A stretch of 48,134 nucleotides of DNA from Marinobacter sp. ATCH36 (GTDB lineage Bacteria; Pseudomonadota; Gammaproteobacteria; Pseudomonadales; Oleiphilaceae). The translations under genes and the position numbers were made by a program. Where the stretch lies: positions 1-48,134 of the forward strand of contig NZ_JAMJPL010000010.1 of assembly GCF_023555055.1 (NCBI RefSeq), written 5' to 3'. Positions 1 to 10,226 of the stretch are shown here, one piece after another. Within the stretch, counting starts at the first letter, position 1, and every line of letters starts with the position of its first letter. The notes under the pieces were generated by a model that saw only the letters and a list, made by a program, of their open reading frames with translations, searched no databases and was not told the origin of the DNA.

Positions 1-53
1 AATAACAACCAATGACGCCAATAATTCAGGCATCGCTGGTATCCTTTAGCTTC

Positions 54-3000
54 TCACTCACACTGGTTCTTCCTGGAGCACGTCAGATCACCGGAAAACG
101 GTGTTTCTGGATGGGCACTAACTAGAACATTGATCTCCGGGCTTTCAACGTTGCGTTGTTCGATTTGCATTCGGCCGTCATCAAAGAAGGTAATCGGGCC
201 CTCCAGTTTCAGCGTGAAGGGATAGCTGAAGAGGTTATGGCGCAAAACGTCGCCTAGAGGCAAGGCGAGATTGGGTGCGTCCAGCGTCAGGTCTGCCTCG
301 GTTTTGAACATCGGCCGGCCATCGTCTCCCTCCACAATGATTCCACGAATCAGGCTGTTTCGGGTGCAGTTCTCTTCGCAGTCCGCGTCGTCTTTGGCGT
401 ATCGCATGCGCAGAATCTGAGGTCCTGTGACTTGTGGATCTTCGGGAGATAGAAGAACATCAGTCAGCCCGTTTCCGTCGTCCAGATATACCTCGAGAGA
501 AGTGGTCGCAAGCAGCGTCGGATATAAAAGTACTCGCACGCCTTCTTTACCCGTCTCGGGGTCAACTGCAGGGCCAATCACTTCGGTATTTAATCCGTAG
601 GTCTGGTAGATGAACTTTTTCTCTGGGCAGTCAGCCCCCGCCGTTTGACAACCGACACGCGCTTCACTTCTGTCGCTGCCAAGCACTCTCGGCTCTCGGG
701 CTGGGTTAATCTCAAGCCTCGCAGCATTTGCTGAAGGCAGGAAGCCATCCTGGCCATCATCTGCGTGCTTAAATGGCTCCAGGCAGTCAGTGCCACCCAG
801 CGTTGCGCAATCCACCACATAATTCGAGTTGGTGTCGCGAATGGGCAGATTGCGCAGCGGAGTAAACACTGACTGGTTCGCAGATGCGCCCTTGAAGTAT
901 ATGGTCATGGACGGGCCGCCGGGCGCAGTGGGGTCTACCAAAAGATTGGTTTCCAGCGGAAATCCATTTTCTCCGCATATGTCATCCGGATCACAAGTTG
1001 CGGAGTTGGACGAAGTCAGCGTGTACCGGTAGTGAGTGCCTTCTTCCCAGGGAGTGTTCGGATAAAAGCGGACGCGCTGGTTACTCTTCTCGAGCCTGCC
1101 CGAAACGATTTCGCCGTTGCCTACCGTTGCTGTGGGATCTGAAACCTTCTCTACGATGAAAGTCTCTGCGTTAATAGTGTTCAGATTCATGGACTGGGAG
1201 AAAACCACGGTGATCGGCCGGCCGGCTGGCAGTGTAGTGACGGGTAACTCGTCAGGCGCGTGCCCTGCCGGGTAGTCGAGATTTCCGCCCGAGGTGTTAA
1301 CTGCATCCTGACAGACACCATGGGAGCCGGCGCTCAAGTCGACCTCGGTCGTCACACATGGATAGCCAGGGTAAGTCGTCAGCGCAAGCGGAGACCTTTG
1401 GGTGACTGAGCCGTCTCCTAAATCCGGTAGGGCAAAGTTCAGGTCTTGCGGCATGGCACCATTGCCGGCCAGATCCGTCAGTGCGTTGCCAATCTGCAGA
1501 GTGTAATCAACACCATGCTTGAGCCCACCTTTCGGATTCAACACCAAGGCAGTTCCATCCAGTTTGGCCTCCAGTGAGCCATCATCGGTAGTCAACGGGT
1601 TGCCACCTTCATCCAGAACGATACCGTCAGCAATGGTTTCGGCATCCAGCGGCTCATCAAAGTTCAGAATCACAGGGTCGCCCGGGCGCTGCATGGCCTG
1701 GCGGGTGTCGGGCAGGGCATCTTCCGGCCCTGGCATCCAGCTCACCAGTTGGGGGCCGGTGTTGTCCGCAAGCTCTTCGTCGCGCTGCTCGGCAGCACTG
1801 AGTGCCGACGTGGAATCTGTAGCGGCCTCGATGCGGAAAGCGATGGTGGAGTCGGTGAACTCCTGGCCCAGCAGGTTGGGTTCAACCATACCGATGGCGT
1901 CGATGGTCAGTACGCCGTCTTCCACGATGGCGATGCCGGATAATTCCACGCCCAGCAGGTCCTGGGACAGGGATGCATTTGGCTGTGCCTCCTCGGTATT
2001 CATGGACACATCCATGAACAGCTTGATGTGGCGCGGAGCGTTCATGTCGTCGGTGTAGGGGTTGGGCATCAGGTAGCCGGTGGCGTCCGACAGCATGGTG
2101 ACCTTGATGTTTCCGGTTTTCTGCATCTCGCCGGTGACCGGGTCGATCACAGGTACGGTGCCATTAACCCGCACATCGAGACTACTACTGCTCAGCACAC
2201 TGCCTTTGGGTACGCGCAGGGGCAGGGGTTCGTCGGCTTCGAACGCCGGGGCATAGGCCAATTCCGCAAACAGGCCGCCGATCTGTTGCGATGGACCGGC
2301 GACGCCCTGTAGTACTGAATTCAGGGTTACACCGTTGATGATCGCGCCATTGAGACGGGAGCGGCGGGCGTTTTCCTCGTTTGCGCTGGCGTTCAGTCCA
2401 GAGTCGATTACCTCCTGGAAGAGCACCACCGTCGGGCTGGTCTCCCGCGGAGTAACTTCTTCACTGAACTCTTCCAGCGTATCGCCATTGATACCTGGGA
2501 GATCGCGGATGGAAACCGTATAGATCTCGCCGGCGTTCAGTACATCGTCTTCTCGGCCGCATCGTTCAGGGCTGTCCGCAATGCAGGGGTCGATGGTCAC
2601 ATAACGGCCGTTTACCAGCACAGTTGCCGGCACGGTGTCGCCGTTGCTGTCTGTCAGCTCAATGACGCCGCCGAGGTCTTCCCACTGCGGATGTACCGCC
2701 TTGGTCAGGCGTAGCCGGAAGGTGGAAAAGTTCATTGGGCGGAAGGTGTTGCCTTCAGAAGGAATCATCTCCGCCACGGTGAATCTGGAATCCAGATTAT
2801 CAAGCTCTGCAATACCGCTGAACTCGCCCCGGGTGGTGAACTGTATACCGTCCGGGCCCACGGCATTGGGTGTTGCTATCACGCGGTTACCCTCGGCTTC
2901 AAGCGTTTCGCTGAATTCGATGGTGTATTCAGTGCCCGAGTTGAGCTTATGATCTGGTGATACTTTCAGGCTTTGCCCCTGATCAACGGGCTCTGTTGAA

Positions 3001-3239
3001 AAGGCTATTTCATTGACGCCATCACTGATGCGGATCTTGCTCTCGATGTCGTCATCAGAGAGGGCGTGTGAGAACCGCAATACCAGGTCTGCTTTGGGGC
3101 TGACCTCGCTCTGCCCATCGGCAGGATAGGAGTAAACCACAGAACCCGGCGTTGCAGGTTCGTTGATGGATTGATCATCACCCCCGCATGCTGCAAGCAG
3201 GGCGGCGGGAATCAGTGCCAGGGTGTTGTTGTATTTCAT
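54..3239 (-). CDS. Large Ig-like-domain outer-membrane lipoprotein
   Basis: A 1061-residue protein opening with a lipoprotein signal (hydrophobic stretch, then LLAAC with Cys at about residue 18 and Gly after it), which predicts an outer-membrane lipoprotein. Around residues 30-120 and again near 500-600 the sequence has the pattern of bacterial Ig-like SbsA-type (Big_5) domains: a PADG start, FSHAL or FDEPLD in the middle, and a LNSGTEYTIEF or LKHGVDYTLQIG strand near the end. Further copies occur near 155-250 and 670-760. The start has a strong GAGGAGAGG ribosome site. It lies 13 bases downstream of a FadL-like porin gene on the same strand, so the two are probably co-transcribed. A surface or periplasmic partner of that channel is inferred; the substrate is unknown. 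Confidence 0.82.
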   Translation of the reverse strand: MKYNNTLALIPAALLAACGGDDQSINEPATPGSVVYSYPADGQSEVSPKADLVLRFSHALSDDDIESKIRISDGVNEIAFSTEPVDQGQSLKVSPDHKLNSGTEYTIEFSETLEAEGNRVIATPNAVGPDGIQFTTRGEFSGIAELDNLDSRFTVAEMIPSEGNTFRPMNFSTFRLRLTKAVHPQWEDLGGVIELTDSNGDTVPATVLVNGRYVTIDPCIADSPERCGREDDVLNAGEIYTVSIRDLPGINGDTLEEFSEEVTPRETSPTVVLFQEVIDSGLNASANEENARRSRLNGAIINGVTLNSVLQGVAGPSQQIGGLFAELAYAPAFEADEPLPLRVPKGSVLSSSSLDVRVNGTVPVIDPVTGEMQKTGNIKVTMLSDATGYLMPNPYTDDMNAPRHIKLFMDVSMNTEEAQPNASLSQDLLGVELSGIAIVEDGVLTIDAIGMVEPNLLGQEFTDSTIAFRIEAATDSTSALSAAEQRDEELADNTGPQLVSWMPGPEDALPDTRQAMQRPGDPVILNFDEPLDAETIADGIVLDEGGNPLTTDDGSLEAKLDGTALVLNPKGGLKHGVDYTLQIGNALTDLAGNGAMPQDLNFALPDLGDGSVTQRSPLALTTYPGYPCVTTEVDLSAGSHGVCQDAVNTSGGNLDYPAGHAPDELPVTTLPAGRPITVVFSQSMNLNTINAETFIVEKVSDPTATVGNGEIVSGRLEKSNQRVRFYPNTPWEEGTHYRYTLTSSNSATCDPDDICGENGFPLETNLLVDPTAPGGPSMTIYFKGASANQSVFTPLRNLPIRDTNSNYVVDCATLGGTDCLEPFKHADDGQDGFLPSANAARLEINPAREPRVLGSDRSEARVGCQTAGADCPEKKFIYQTYGLNTEVIGPAVDPETGKEGVRVLLYPTLLATTSLEVYLDDGNGLTDVLLSPEDPQVTGPQILRMRYAKDDADCEENCTRNSLIRGIIVEGDDGRPMFKTEADLTLDAPNLALPLGDVLRHNLFSYPFTLKLEGPITFFDDGRMQIEQRNVESPEINVLVSAHPETPFSGDLTCSRKNQCE

Positions 3240-3252
3240 GGCGAACCTCTCC

Positions 3253-4590
3253 TCAGAACTTCAGGGTGATGGAGCCGCTGATCACATGAATATCACCGTC
3301 GGCGGTGGCCTGTTGTTCGTTGCCGTCATAGTCGACGATGGTGAAATCCCGATCCTGCAGTTGCTGGTACTGGTAACCGAGGTCCAGCCGCACCGGATAG
3401 GCCAGCAGGCGTGTGCGCTCGTACGTTGCACTGATACCCAGGCCGGCCACAATCTTGTCGGTGTCCAGATAGTTCAGCTCCGGATTACGGGTGGTTTTCA
3501 GGGGAGACTCTTCGTACGCCAAACCACCGCGAAGGGCAAAATTGCGGCTGAGCTGATATTCGGCGCCAATACGCGGAACCAGTATGTCGTCGAAGCCGAT
3601 GCGGTTGCCGGCACTGACATCCTCCTGATCCTTGATGGTGTCACCAGTGAACTCGTCTTCGAGTTCTGACCAGTTCTGCTGCTCGATGCTGCCGCCGACG
3701 CGCCAGCCATCACCCTTGTACTGAGTACCAATGGCAATGGTCTCAGGCTGGAAGGAATCTATGGTGGCAACGGCCAGGCTCAGGCCCGGGTCCGGAATGG
3801 TCTGGGTGACAATGATGTTTGAGTCCACGGAAGTGGAAGCAGACGATTTGGTGCGATAGGTGACCGCGCTCTCCCATCCGTCCAGAAAGCAGTCACTTTC
3901 CGGACAAAGTGTTTCGCCCCATTTGATGGTGGTGCCAAGAATGGATTTCAGAGACGGCTCGGCGTTAACTGCCAGCCGCTCACGGCTGGTTTCACCGCCG
4001 AGGGTTGATACCGCATCCAGTTGCGCGGCCGCTTCCAGGGTCACACGCACCGAGAAACCGCCTGAAATGCCCCGCCAGAAGGGAGTAGCGCCGCCAATGT
4101 TGAGGAATAGTGGCTCCTTTCCATACTGAAGGTACTGACCGGTCTCGGAAGTCTGAGAGGAGAAGGCCAGCATTTCCTTTCCATATTTCTCAACGCCCGC
4201 GATGAACCCCAGGTAAATCGGATGCTTGAAGCGGGTCAGTGATCCCAGGTTGGTTTTCATGCCAATCAGCACATGCTGGCTGGGAGAATCAGAAACGATA
4301 TCACCGTCGGAATCAGACCGGCTCGATCGCAATTCCTGCTCTGCGTGAACGATTCCGCCCGTTAGCTCACCGCGCTCGTCGCTGGTCAGGTAAGACGGAT
4401 TGTAATAGGTGGACGACACCTGGTCGTTGAACATGGACAGGGACTGGGCGGTTGCAACGTCCACGGGCATGACGCCATAGGTGGTGCCAAGGTTACCCAT
4501 GCTGGCAGAGGCATTCAGTGAAATGCCGGCGGACGCCGCAGCAACAGCGACTGTGATTGCACACAGGGAAAAGCGGGAGGTTAAAACCAT
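3253..4590 (-). CDS. FadL/OmpP1-like outer-membrane transport protein
   Basis: A 445-residue protein with a cleavable signal peptide (about residues 1-28, ending ASA). It then has a segment like the FadL family amino terminus, including SSTYYNPSYLT, which corresponds to the family NPAG(L/M) motif. The rest alternates in beta-barrel fashion and ends in Phe (SGSITLKF), as outer-membrane barrels usually do. FadL proteins carry hydrophobic molecules such as fatty acids or hydrocarbons across the outer membrane. The ATG at 4590 is preferred over the GTG at 4599 because GGAGTG sits 8 bases before it. It is the first gene of a probable two-gene operon with the large lipoprotein. The arrangement recalls the alkane-utilisation pair AupA/AupB described in Marinobacter, but I cannot confirm identity. 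Confidence 0.75.
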   Translation of the reverse strand: MVLTSRFSLCAITVAVAAASAGISLNASASMGNLGTTYGVMPVDVATAQSLSMFNDQVSSTYYNPSYLTSDERGELTGGIVHAEQELRSSRSDSDGDIVSDSPSQHVLIGMKTNLGSLTRFKHPIYLGFIAGVEKYGKEMLAFSSQTSETGQYLQYGKEPLFLNIGGATPFWRGISGGFSVRVTLEAAAQLDAVSTLGGETSRERLAVNAEPSLKSILGTTIKWGETLCPESDCFLDGWESAVTYRTKSSASTSVDSNIIVTQTIPDPGLSLAVATIDSFQPETIAIGTQYKGDGWRVGGSIEQQNWSELEDEFTGDTIKDQEDVSAGNRIGFDDILVPRIGAEYQLSRNFALRGGLAYEESPLKTTRNPELNYLDTDKIVAGLGISATYERTRLLAYPVRLDLGYQYQQLQDRDFTIVDYDGNEQQATADGDIHVISGSITLKF

Positions 4591-4943
4591 GAAACACACT
4601 CCATTTGTTTGTCTTGTTATTGGCCTTCACATTGCTCCCAAGGGAGAGCGAGAGGGCTGGTAATCATTATTGGTACTATTGTTCGACAAGCAGTGTAGTG
4701 ATCTTGTCTAATCGGGACGTTGGCCTTCTTGACAGCTTTTGATGTCGGAACGACCACTGCCGGGACAAAGATGGTTTAAAAATGACTGAAATACAGAGTC
4801 TTATCAGGCCGGAAAGTGTGTTTTTCTGTTACGGAAGGTTTTGAGTGGTCGTAGGTTTTCCGAAGGGGTAATAAAAAGGCTCCCGGTGGGGAGCCTCTGA
4901 TAATGCGTGGACTGGATAAACGGTATTAGCGGAATCGCGCGGC
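4591..4943. other. Intergenic region between FadL-like gene and TIGR02647 gene
   Basis: About 350 bases without a convincing gene. It holds the terminator of the small gene to its right and presumably the promoter of the FadL-like gene to its left. It also contains a short perfect palindrome, CTCCCAAGGGAG, at about 4635-4646. I could not find a convincing -35/-10 pair. Confidence 0.5.
4872..4895 (-). terminator. Rho-independent terminator of the TIGR02647 gene
   Basis: A perfect 7-bp stem (GGCTCCC / GGGAGCC) with a GGTG loop lies at 4878-4895. On the minus strand it is followed by TTTTTAT. It sits about 50 bases past the stop codon of the small minus-strand gene. Confidence 0.85.
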
Positions 4944-5183
4944 CTAGCGGCTCGCCAGTACTGATAACACTCTCTGAGCATGCTCGGCCGTTTCACTACC
5001 CAGGCTTGTCAGATAACCCCCATCTTTCTGGGTAATCAGTCCCTTGTGGTGAAGTCGTTCAGCTGCGGCAACCATTTCCGGTGCTGCCGAGTGCTGGTGA
5101 ACCTTGATGCCTTCCTGGGCAGAAGACAGGTCGAACATAGCCAACAGGTTGAGTTCATCAATGTGGTCGGAAGAGAACGGCAT
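4944..5183 (-). CDS. TIGR02647 family small protein
   Basis: A 79-residue protein resembling the conserved TIGR02647 family of gammaproteobacteria. Matching traits are an amino-terminal ELNLLAMF helix, QEGIKVH, a run about A-APEMVAAAERLH, then HKGLITQKDGGYLTSLG and a final helix with EHAQ. No signal peptide or membrane segment is seen. Function is unknown; the fold looks like a small helical, possibly winged-helix, domain. An AAGGAAA ribosome site precedes the ATG, and a clear terminator follows, so this looks like a single-gene transcript. Confidence 0.8.
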   Translation of the reverse strand: MPFSSDHIDELNLLAMFDLSSAQEGIKVHQHSAAPEMVAAAERLHHKGLITQKDGGYLTSLGSETAEHAQRVLSVLASR

Positions 5184-5319
5184 GGTGCTTTCCTTGTGTT
5201 ATTTTTGATGGCTTCAGTGTAGTTGTATATGAAGCCAGTGTATTCGGCAAAATCAATTTGGCTTTGAAATTTCCTTTGTCCGGATGGCCGGCTCATGAAT
5301 CCCCCCAGGAGAATTGTTA

Positions 5320-5652
5320 ATGATCAGTTGGGAAGACTTCGAGAACGTAGAACTGAGAATCGGCACTATCATTGAAGTGAACGAATTCCCGGAAGCCCGC
5401 AAACCGGCGTACAAGCTGAAAGTCGATTTTGGCCCTGAGGTCGGCATTCGCAAATCCAGTGCGCAGATCACCGATCTTTACGATCCCGAGACGCTAATGG
5501 GGAAACAGGTGCTCGCCGTAACCAATTTTCCGCCGAAACAGATCGGTCCGTTTCTTTCGGAGTGTCTGGTGACCGGGATCAAGACGGATGAGGGCGCGAT
5601 AACCTTGGTGAGCACGGATCACAAGGTGAGTAATGGACAGAGGCTTATCTGA
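5320..5652 (+). CDS. csaA: CsaA/YgjH-like tRNA-binding (OB-fold) protein
   Basis: A 110-residue protein made of one tRNA-binding OB-fold domain, the full family length. It closely follows Bacillus CsaA: DFENVELRIGTI, FPEARKPAYKL, GIRKSSAQIT near the middle, then KQVLAVTNFPPKQIGPFLSE. Family members bind tRNA or act as export-related chaperones. The ATG at 5320 is preferred to the in-frame TTG at 5314 because AGGAGAA ends right before 5314, giving normal spacing. The gene is transcribed towards, and ends just before, an opposite-strand tRNA gene. Confidence 0.88.
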   Translation: MISWEDFENVELRIGTIIEVNEFPEARKPAYKLKVDFGPEVGIRKSSAQITDLYDPETLMGKQVLAVTNFPPKQIGPFLSECLVTGIKTDEGAITLVSTDHKVSNGQRLI

Positions 5653-5664
5653 AGCTCGGAGGAG

Positions 5665-5741
5665 TGGTGGGCCCAGGTGGACTCGAACCACCGACCAAAG
5701 GATTATGAGTCCTCTGCTCTAACCAACTGAGCTATAGGCCC
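5665..5741 (-). tRNA. ileX: tRNA-Ile(CAT), lysidine-type Ile2
   Basis: The minus strand folds into a full cloverleaf of 77 bases including an encoded CCA end. The acceptor stem begins GGGCCTA. The D arm is AGCTCAGTTGGTTAGAGC. The anticodon loop is CTCATAA, with anticodon CAT. The T arm contains GGTTCGAGTCC. The body resembles E. coli ileX (tRNA-Ile2), not initiator or elongator Met tRNA. The CAT anticodon would be changed to lysidine-AT by TilS to read AUA codons. It lies downstream of rpoD on the same strand. Confidence 0.93.
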
Positions 5742-5804
5742 TTATCAGGGAATGCTGTTCCAGGATTCGCTTTTGAGGTGTTGCTTCCGGGGAGGGAGCA
5801 ACAA

Positions 5805-5842
5805 AGCGGGCGCCATTATACCCATGAGGGGTGGCGCCCGCT
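5805..5842 (-). terminator. Hairpin after rpoD, with TATAAT inside the loop
   Basis: A perfect 11-bp inverted repeat (AGCGGGCGCCA at 5805-5815, TGGCGCCCGCT at 5832-5842) with a 16-base loop lies just past the rpoD stop codon. The following minus-strand run is only TTGTTGCT, so termination may be partial. A minus-strand TATAAT (5815-5820) overlaps the stem edge and loop and could be the -10 box for the tRNA-Ile gene, with a leader of roughly 65-70 bases. No good -35 box is visible. Confidence 0.6.
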
Positions 5843-5857
5843 ACTGTTGTGGTGCTG

Positions 5858-7705
<1,848 letters not shown>

Positions 7706-7751
7706 AGACACCCTGTGAACTCGCTGGTAATAGTAAAAAAGTTAAACAGCC

Positions 7752-7780
7752 ATTATAGCTGCCACGCGATTGCTCTGCCA
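7752..7780 (-). promoter_or_regulatory. Possible internal rpoD promoter
   Basis: A perfect minus-strand TATAAT (7752-7757) lies about 47 bases before the rpoD ATG, in the dnaG-rpoD gap. The bases 17 upstream (TGGCAG) are a poor -35 match. Extra promoters before rpoD are known in the E. coli operon. This assignment rests almost only on the -10 box. Confidence 0.4.
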
Positions 7781-7803
7781 CCGGATGGTTAGATGGTGAT
7801 CAA

Positions 7804-7826
7804 CACTGCAAGTTTCAAGTGCAGTG
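7804..7826. repeat. Inverted repeat between dnaG and rpoD
   Basis: Perfect 7-bp arms CACTGCA (7804-7810) and TGCAGTG (7820-7826) are separated by 9 bases. There is no T-run, so it is not a normal terminator. It could be an RNA-processing hairpin, since the dnaG-rpoD gap of E. coli is cleaved by RNase E, but this is a guess. Confidence 0.4.
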
Positions 7827-7884
7827 CCGTTTCCGGCTGCATTTATTGCGTTTTCTGGCCCGCCGGCCCTGTGCTTGCTGCTGT

Positions 7885-9618
7885 TCAGTCGTCGCTCTGG
7901 CCGGACAGCGCCTTCAGTTCCTGCCGCTCTTCGGCGGTGAGGTCTGCAAGGCTGCGTTTTTCCGACAGCAGTGACGCCAACCGCTGCTTTCGTGCCACTT
8001 CCTGGTTCGGATTCAGCATCTCCCGGGCGCCTGCCAGGGTTTGTTCCCGTGCCGGCACGTGTTCAATGCCATCGAACAGGCCGTAGAACTGGTCTCTGGC
8101 CCGTTTGTCCGTTGCCAGCTGGTAGATCAGGGAGCGCCGGTCTTTGATGCCGGCCTCCAGAATCCAGCCAGCAAACTGGCCGGCCTGCCGGTACTGTCGG
8201 CTGCTCCTGCACAGCTCAGCAATTTCACTGGCCATGTCCGGCGCTTCCAGCAGTGCCAGGCAAAGCTGGGTATCCTTGCTGAGTTTTACGTCAATGCGTT
8301 GTTCCTGAACCCGGCGTTCGCTGTATCCGCCTTTGCCGTTCTTCTGGCGGCGGTTCTGCCAGTCACCCCGGTTGTTGCCGCACAGCCGCAGCATCTCGTG
8401 CCACATGGCATCCCTGAGGGTGCTTTTGGGCATTTTCCTGAGCAACGGTTCTGTCCGCGCCTTCAGCTCACCCCGGTCTTCCGGCAGTGTCAAATCCAGC
8501 CCTTCGCTCTGCCGGTTGAACAGGTAACGGGACAGTGGTGTGGCACCATCGATGCGTTTCTGGAACGCCTCCGCGCCTTCCTTACGCACCAATGTGTCCG
8601 GGTCTTCGCCGTCTGGCATCATCAGGAATTGCAAATGCAACCCATCGGTCAGTAACTCCAGAGCATTTTCCATGGCCTTATCTGCTGCGCGGTAACCGGC
8701 CTGGTCGCCGTCGAAACAGAACACCAGATGCCGCACCTGTTTCAGCAGGGCCGAAAGGCTGTCCTGGTTGGTCGCCGTGCCCAGCGTTGCTACCGCAAAG
8801 TGGATGCCGTTCTGCGCCAGCGCAATGACGTCCATATAGCCTTCGACAACCAACAGTTTGTCGAGTTGACGGATCGACTGTTTGGCTTCATAAAGGCCGT
8901 AAATTTCGCGGCTCTTATGGAATACATCAGACTCCGGAGAGTTGATGTACTTGGCTTTGTCGTCTCCCAGGGCGCGCCCGCCAAAGGCGATGGTCTTGCC
9001 GCGGCTGTTGCGGATCGGGAACATCACGCGGTTGCGGAACAGATCCCGTGGCCGACCATAGCGGTCGGATACGGTACCGGTTTCGATCAGCGGCGCCTGC
9101 AAGTCCTTGCTGGCACTGTCGAACAGGGCGGTGCCGGTGCCAGGGGCGTATCCCAGCATGTACTGTTCGATAATGCTGTCGTCCAGGCCCCTTTGTTTCA
9201 GATAGTCCCGGGCGAATTCGCCCTGCTGGCCCCTGAGCGAGCCCTGGTAGAAGCGGCTGGCATAATCCAGGGCGTCCGTCAGCGTTCGCGCCTGTTGCAT
9301 TTCCTGGCGAGCGTTCTGGTCGTAAGGCACTTCCATGCCGGCACGCCGGGCCAGTTCTTCCACCGCGTCGGTAAACCCGAGGCCGTCAAATTCGCGGACA
9401 AAGCTGATGGCGTCGCCATGGGCGCCACAGCCAAAGCAGTGGTAAAAGCCCTTGTCCGGCCGAACGTTGAAAGACGGCGTTTTTTCATCATGGAAAGGGC
9501 AGCGGGCCTTGTAGTTACCGCCGGCCTTTTTAAGGGTGACACGTGATCCGATCAGCTCGGCCAGGTCTATGCGGTCGAGCAGGTCTTCAACAAAGCGTTG
9601 TGGGATCAGTCCACTCAT
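7885..9618 (-). CDS. dnaG: DNA primase DnaG
   Basis: The replicative primase, 577 residues (E. coli 581). The amino-terminal CHC2 zinc domain is clear: CPFH near residue 40, then GFYHCFGCGAHGD about 20 residues later. The TOPRIM catalytic core follows, with LLVVEGYMDVIAL (catalytic Glu) and CFDGDQAG (metal-binding Asp). The last third should be the helicase-binding domain. The ATG at 9618 has GGAGAC before it, and the protein then begins MSGLIPQRFVEDLL as in other primases; the longer reading upstream runs into the terminator and is not used. It lies between rpsU and rpoD. Confidence 0.97.
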   Translation of the reverse strand: MSGLIPQRFVEDLLDRIDLAELIGSRVTLKKAGGNYKARCPFHDEKTPSFNVRPDKGFYHCFGCGAHGDAISFVREFDGLGFTDAVEELARRAGMEVPYDQNARQEMQQARTLTDALDYASRFYQGSLRGQQGEFARDYLKQRGLDDSIIEQYMLGYAPGTGTALFDSASKDLQAPLIETGTVSDRYGRPRDLFRNRVMFPIRNSRGKTIAFGGRALGDDKAKYINSPESDVFHKSREIYGLYEAKQSIRQLDKLLVVEGYMDVIALAQNGIHFAVATLGTATNQDSLSALLKQVRHLVFCFDGDQAGYRAADKAMENALELLTDGLHLQFLMMPDGEDPDTLVRKEGAEAFQKRIDGATPLSRYLFNRQSEGLDLTLPEDRGELKARTEPLLRKMPKSTLRDAMWHEMLRLCGNNRGDWQNRRQKNGKGGYSERRVQEQRIDVKLSKDTQLCLALLEAPDMASEIAELCRSSRQYRQAGQFAGWILEAGIKDRRSLIYQLATDKRARDQFYGLFDGIEHVPAREQTLAGAREMLNPNQEVARKQRLASLLSEKRSLADLTAEERQELKALSGQSDD

Positions 9619-9663
9619 GATGTCTCCGGTCGCGCGGAAAATGCCAGAGCTGGAAGTACAGCT

Positions 9664-9700
9664 AAAAATGCCGCCGAAGCCAGGCCTCGGCGGCATTTTT
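9664..9700 (-). terminator. Strong terminator between rpsU and dnaG
   Basis: A long near-perfect inverted repeat, AAAAATGCCGCCGA...(T)CGGCGGCATTTTT, has a 3-base loop and T-runs on both strands. It corresponds in place to terminator T1 of the E. coli rpsU-dnaG-rpoD operon, which lets S21 be made in excess over primase; read-through feeds dnaG and rpoD. Confidence 0.9.
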
Positions 9701-9771
9701 GTATCGCTCTGTGCAACCTGTGGCTATACAGGCGATTATAGGCTTGCAGTCAAGCGGCGTCCGGATAAAGC

Positions 9772-9987
9772 TTAGTATAGACGCTCGAACTTGCGCTGTT
9801 CCCGCTGAAGCTTCTTGAGATGACGCTTGACGGCTGCAGCTGCCTTGCGCTTGCGCACGGCTGTCGGCTTTTCGTAGTGCTCACGGCGACGTACTTCCGA
9901 CAGGACGCCTGCTTTTTCGCAGGAGCGCTTGAAGCGACGAAGGGCTACGTCAAACGGTTCATTCTCTTTCACTTTAACAGCTGGCAT
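9772..9987 (-). CDS. rpsU: 30S ribosomal protein S21
   Basis: A 71-residue, highly basic protein of the usual S21 length. It begins MPAVKVKENEPFDVALRRFK and continues with RREHYEKPTAVRKRK and a basic carboxyl end. S21 sits on the small-subunit platform near the anti-Shine-Dalgarno end of 16S rRNA. The start at 9987 has AGGTGA ahead of it; the reading frame extends further upstream but without family similarity. First gene of the macromolecular-synthesis operon, divergent from tsaD. Confidence 0.97.
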   Translation of the reverse strand: MPAVKVKENEPFDVALRRFKRSCEKAGVLSEVRRREHYEKPTAVRKRKAAAAVKRHLKKLQREQRKFERLY

Positions 9988-10153
9988 TCGAAAATCACCT
10001 ACCTGATTGATTCGGTTTCTGTTTTGTCTGATCGACCGGTTTGTCAAATCGACTCGATACCTGGTCAGATTGGCTAAAACTCGACCAGTGCTTATTTAAG
10101 GCCGGCAATGATAGCGCCTGCTCATGGCCAAGGTCAATGTTTGTTCGATGAAA

Positions 10154-10184
10154 CTGACGGAGGGTTTCGGGTTTCTGCTAAAAT
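10154..10184 (+). promoter_or_regulatory. Probable tsaD promoter
   Basis: An extended -10 box, TGCTAAAAT (TAAAAT at 10179-10184), lies 43 bases before the tsaD ATG. A CTGACG element 19 bases upstream could serve as a weak -35. The long spacer and partial -35 keep confidence moderate. Confidence 0.45.
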
Positions 10185-10226
10185 ACTGCGCTGACTTTCA
10201 CCAGCCCGGAGTTGTGGTGCTTAATT

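Noticed and set aside
1519..2058. A 179-codon plus-strand frame in the large lipoprotein gene
   Set aside because: Ser-rich antisense shadow; the minus strand encodes clear Ig-like domains here.
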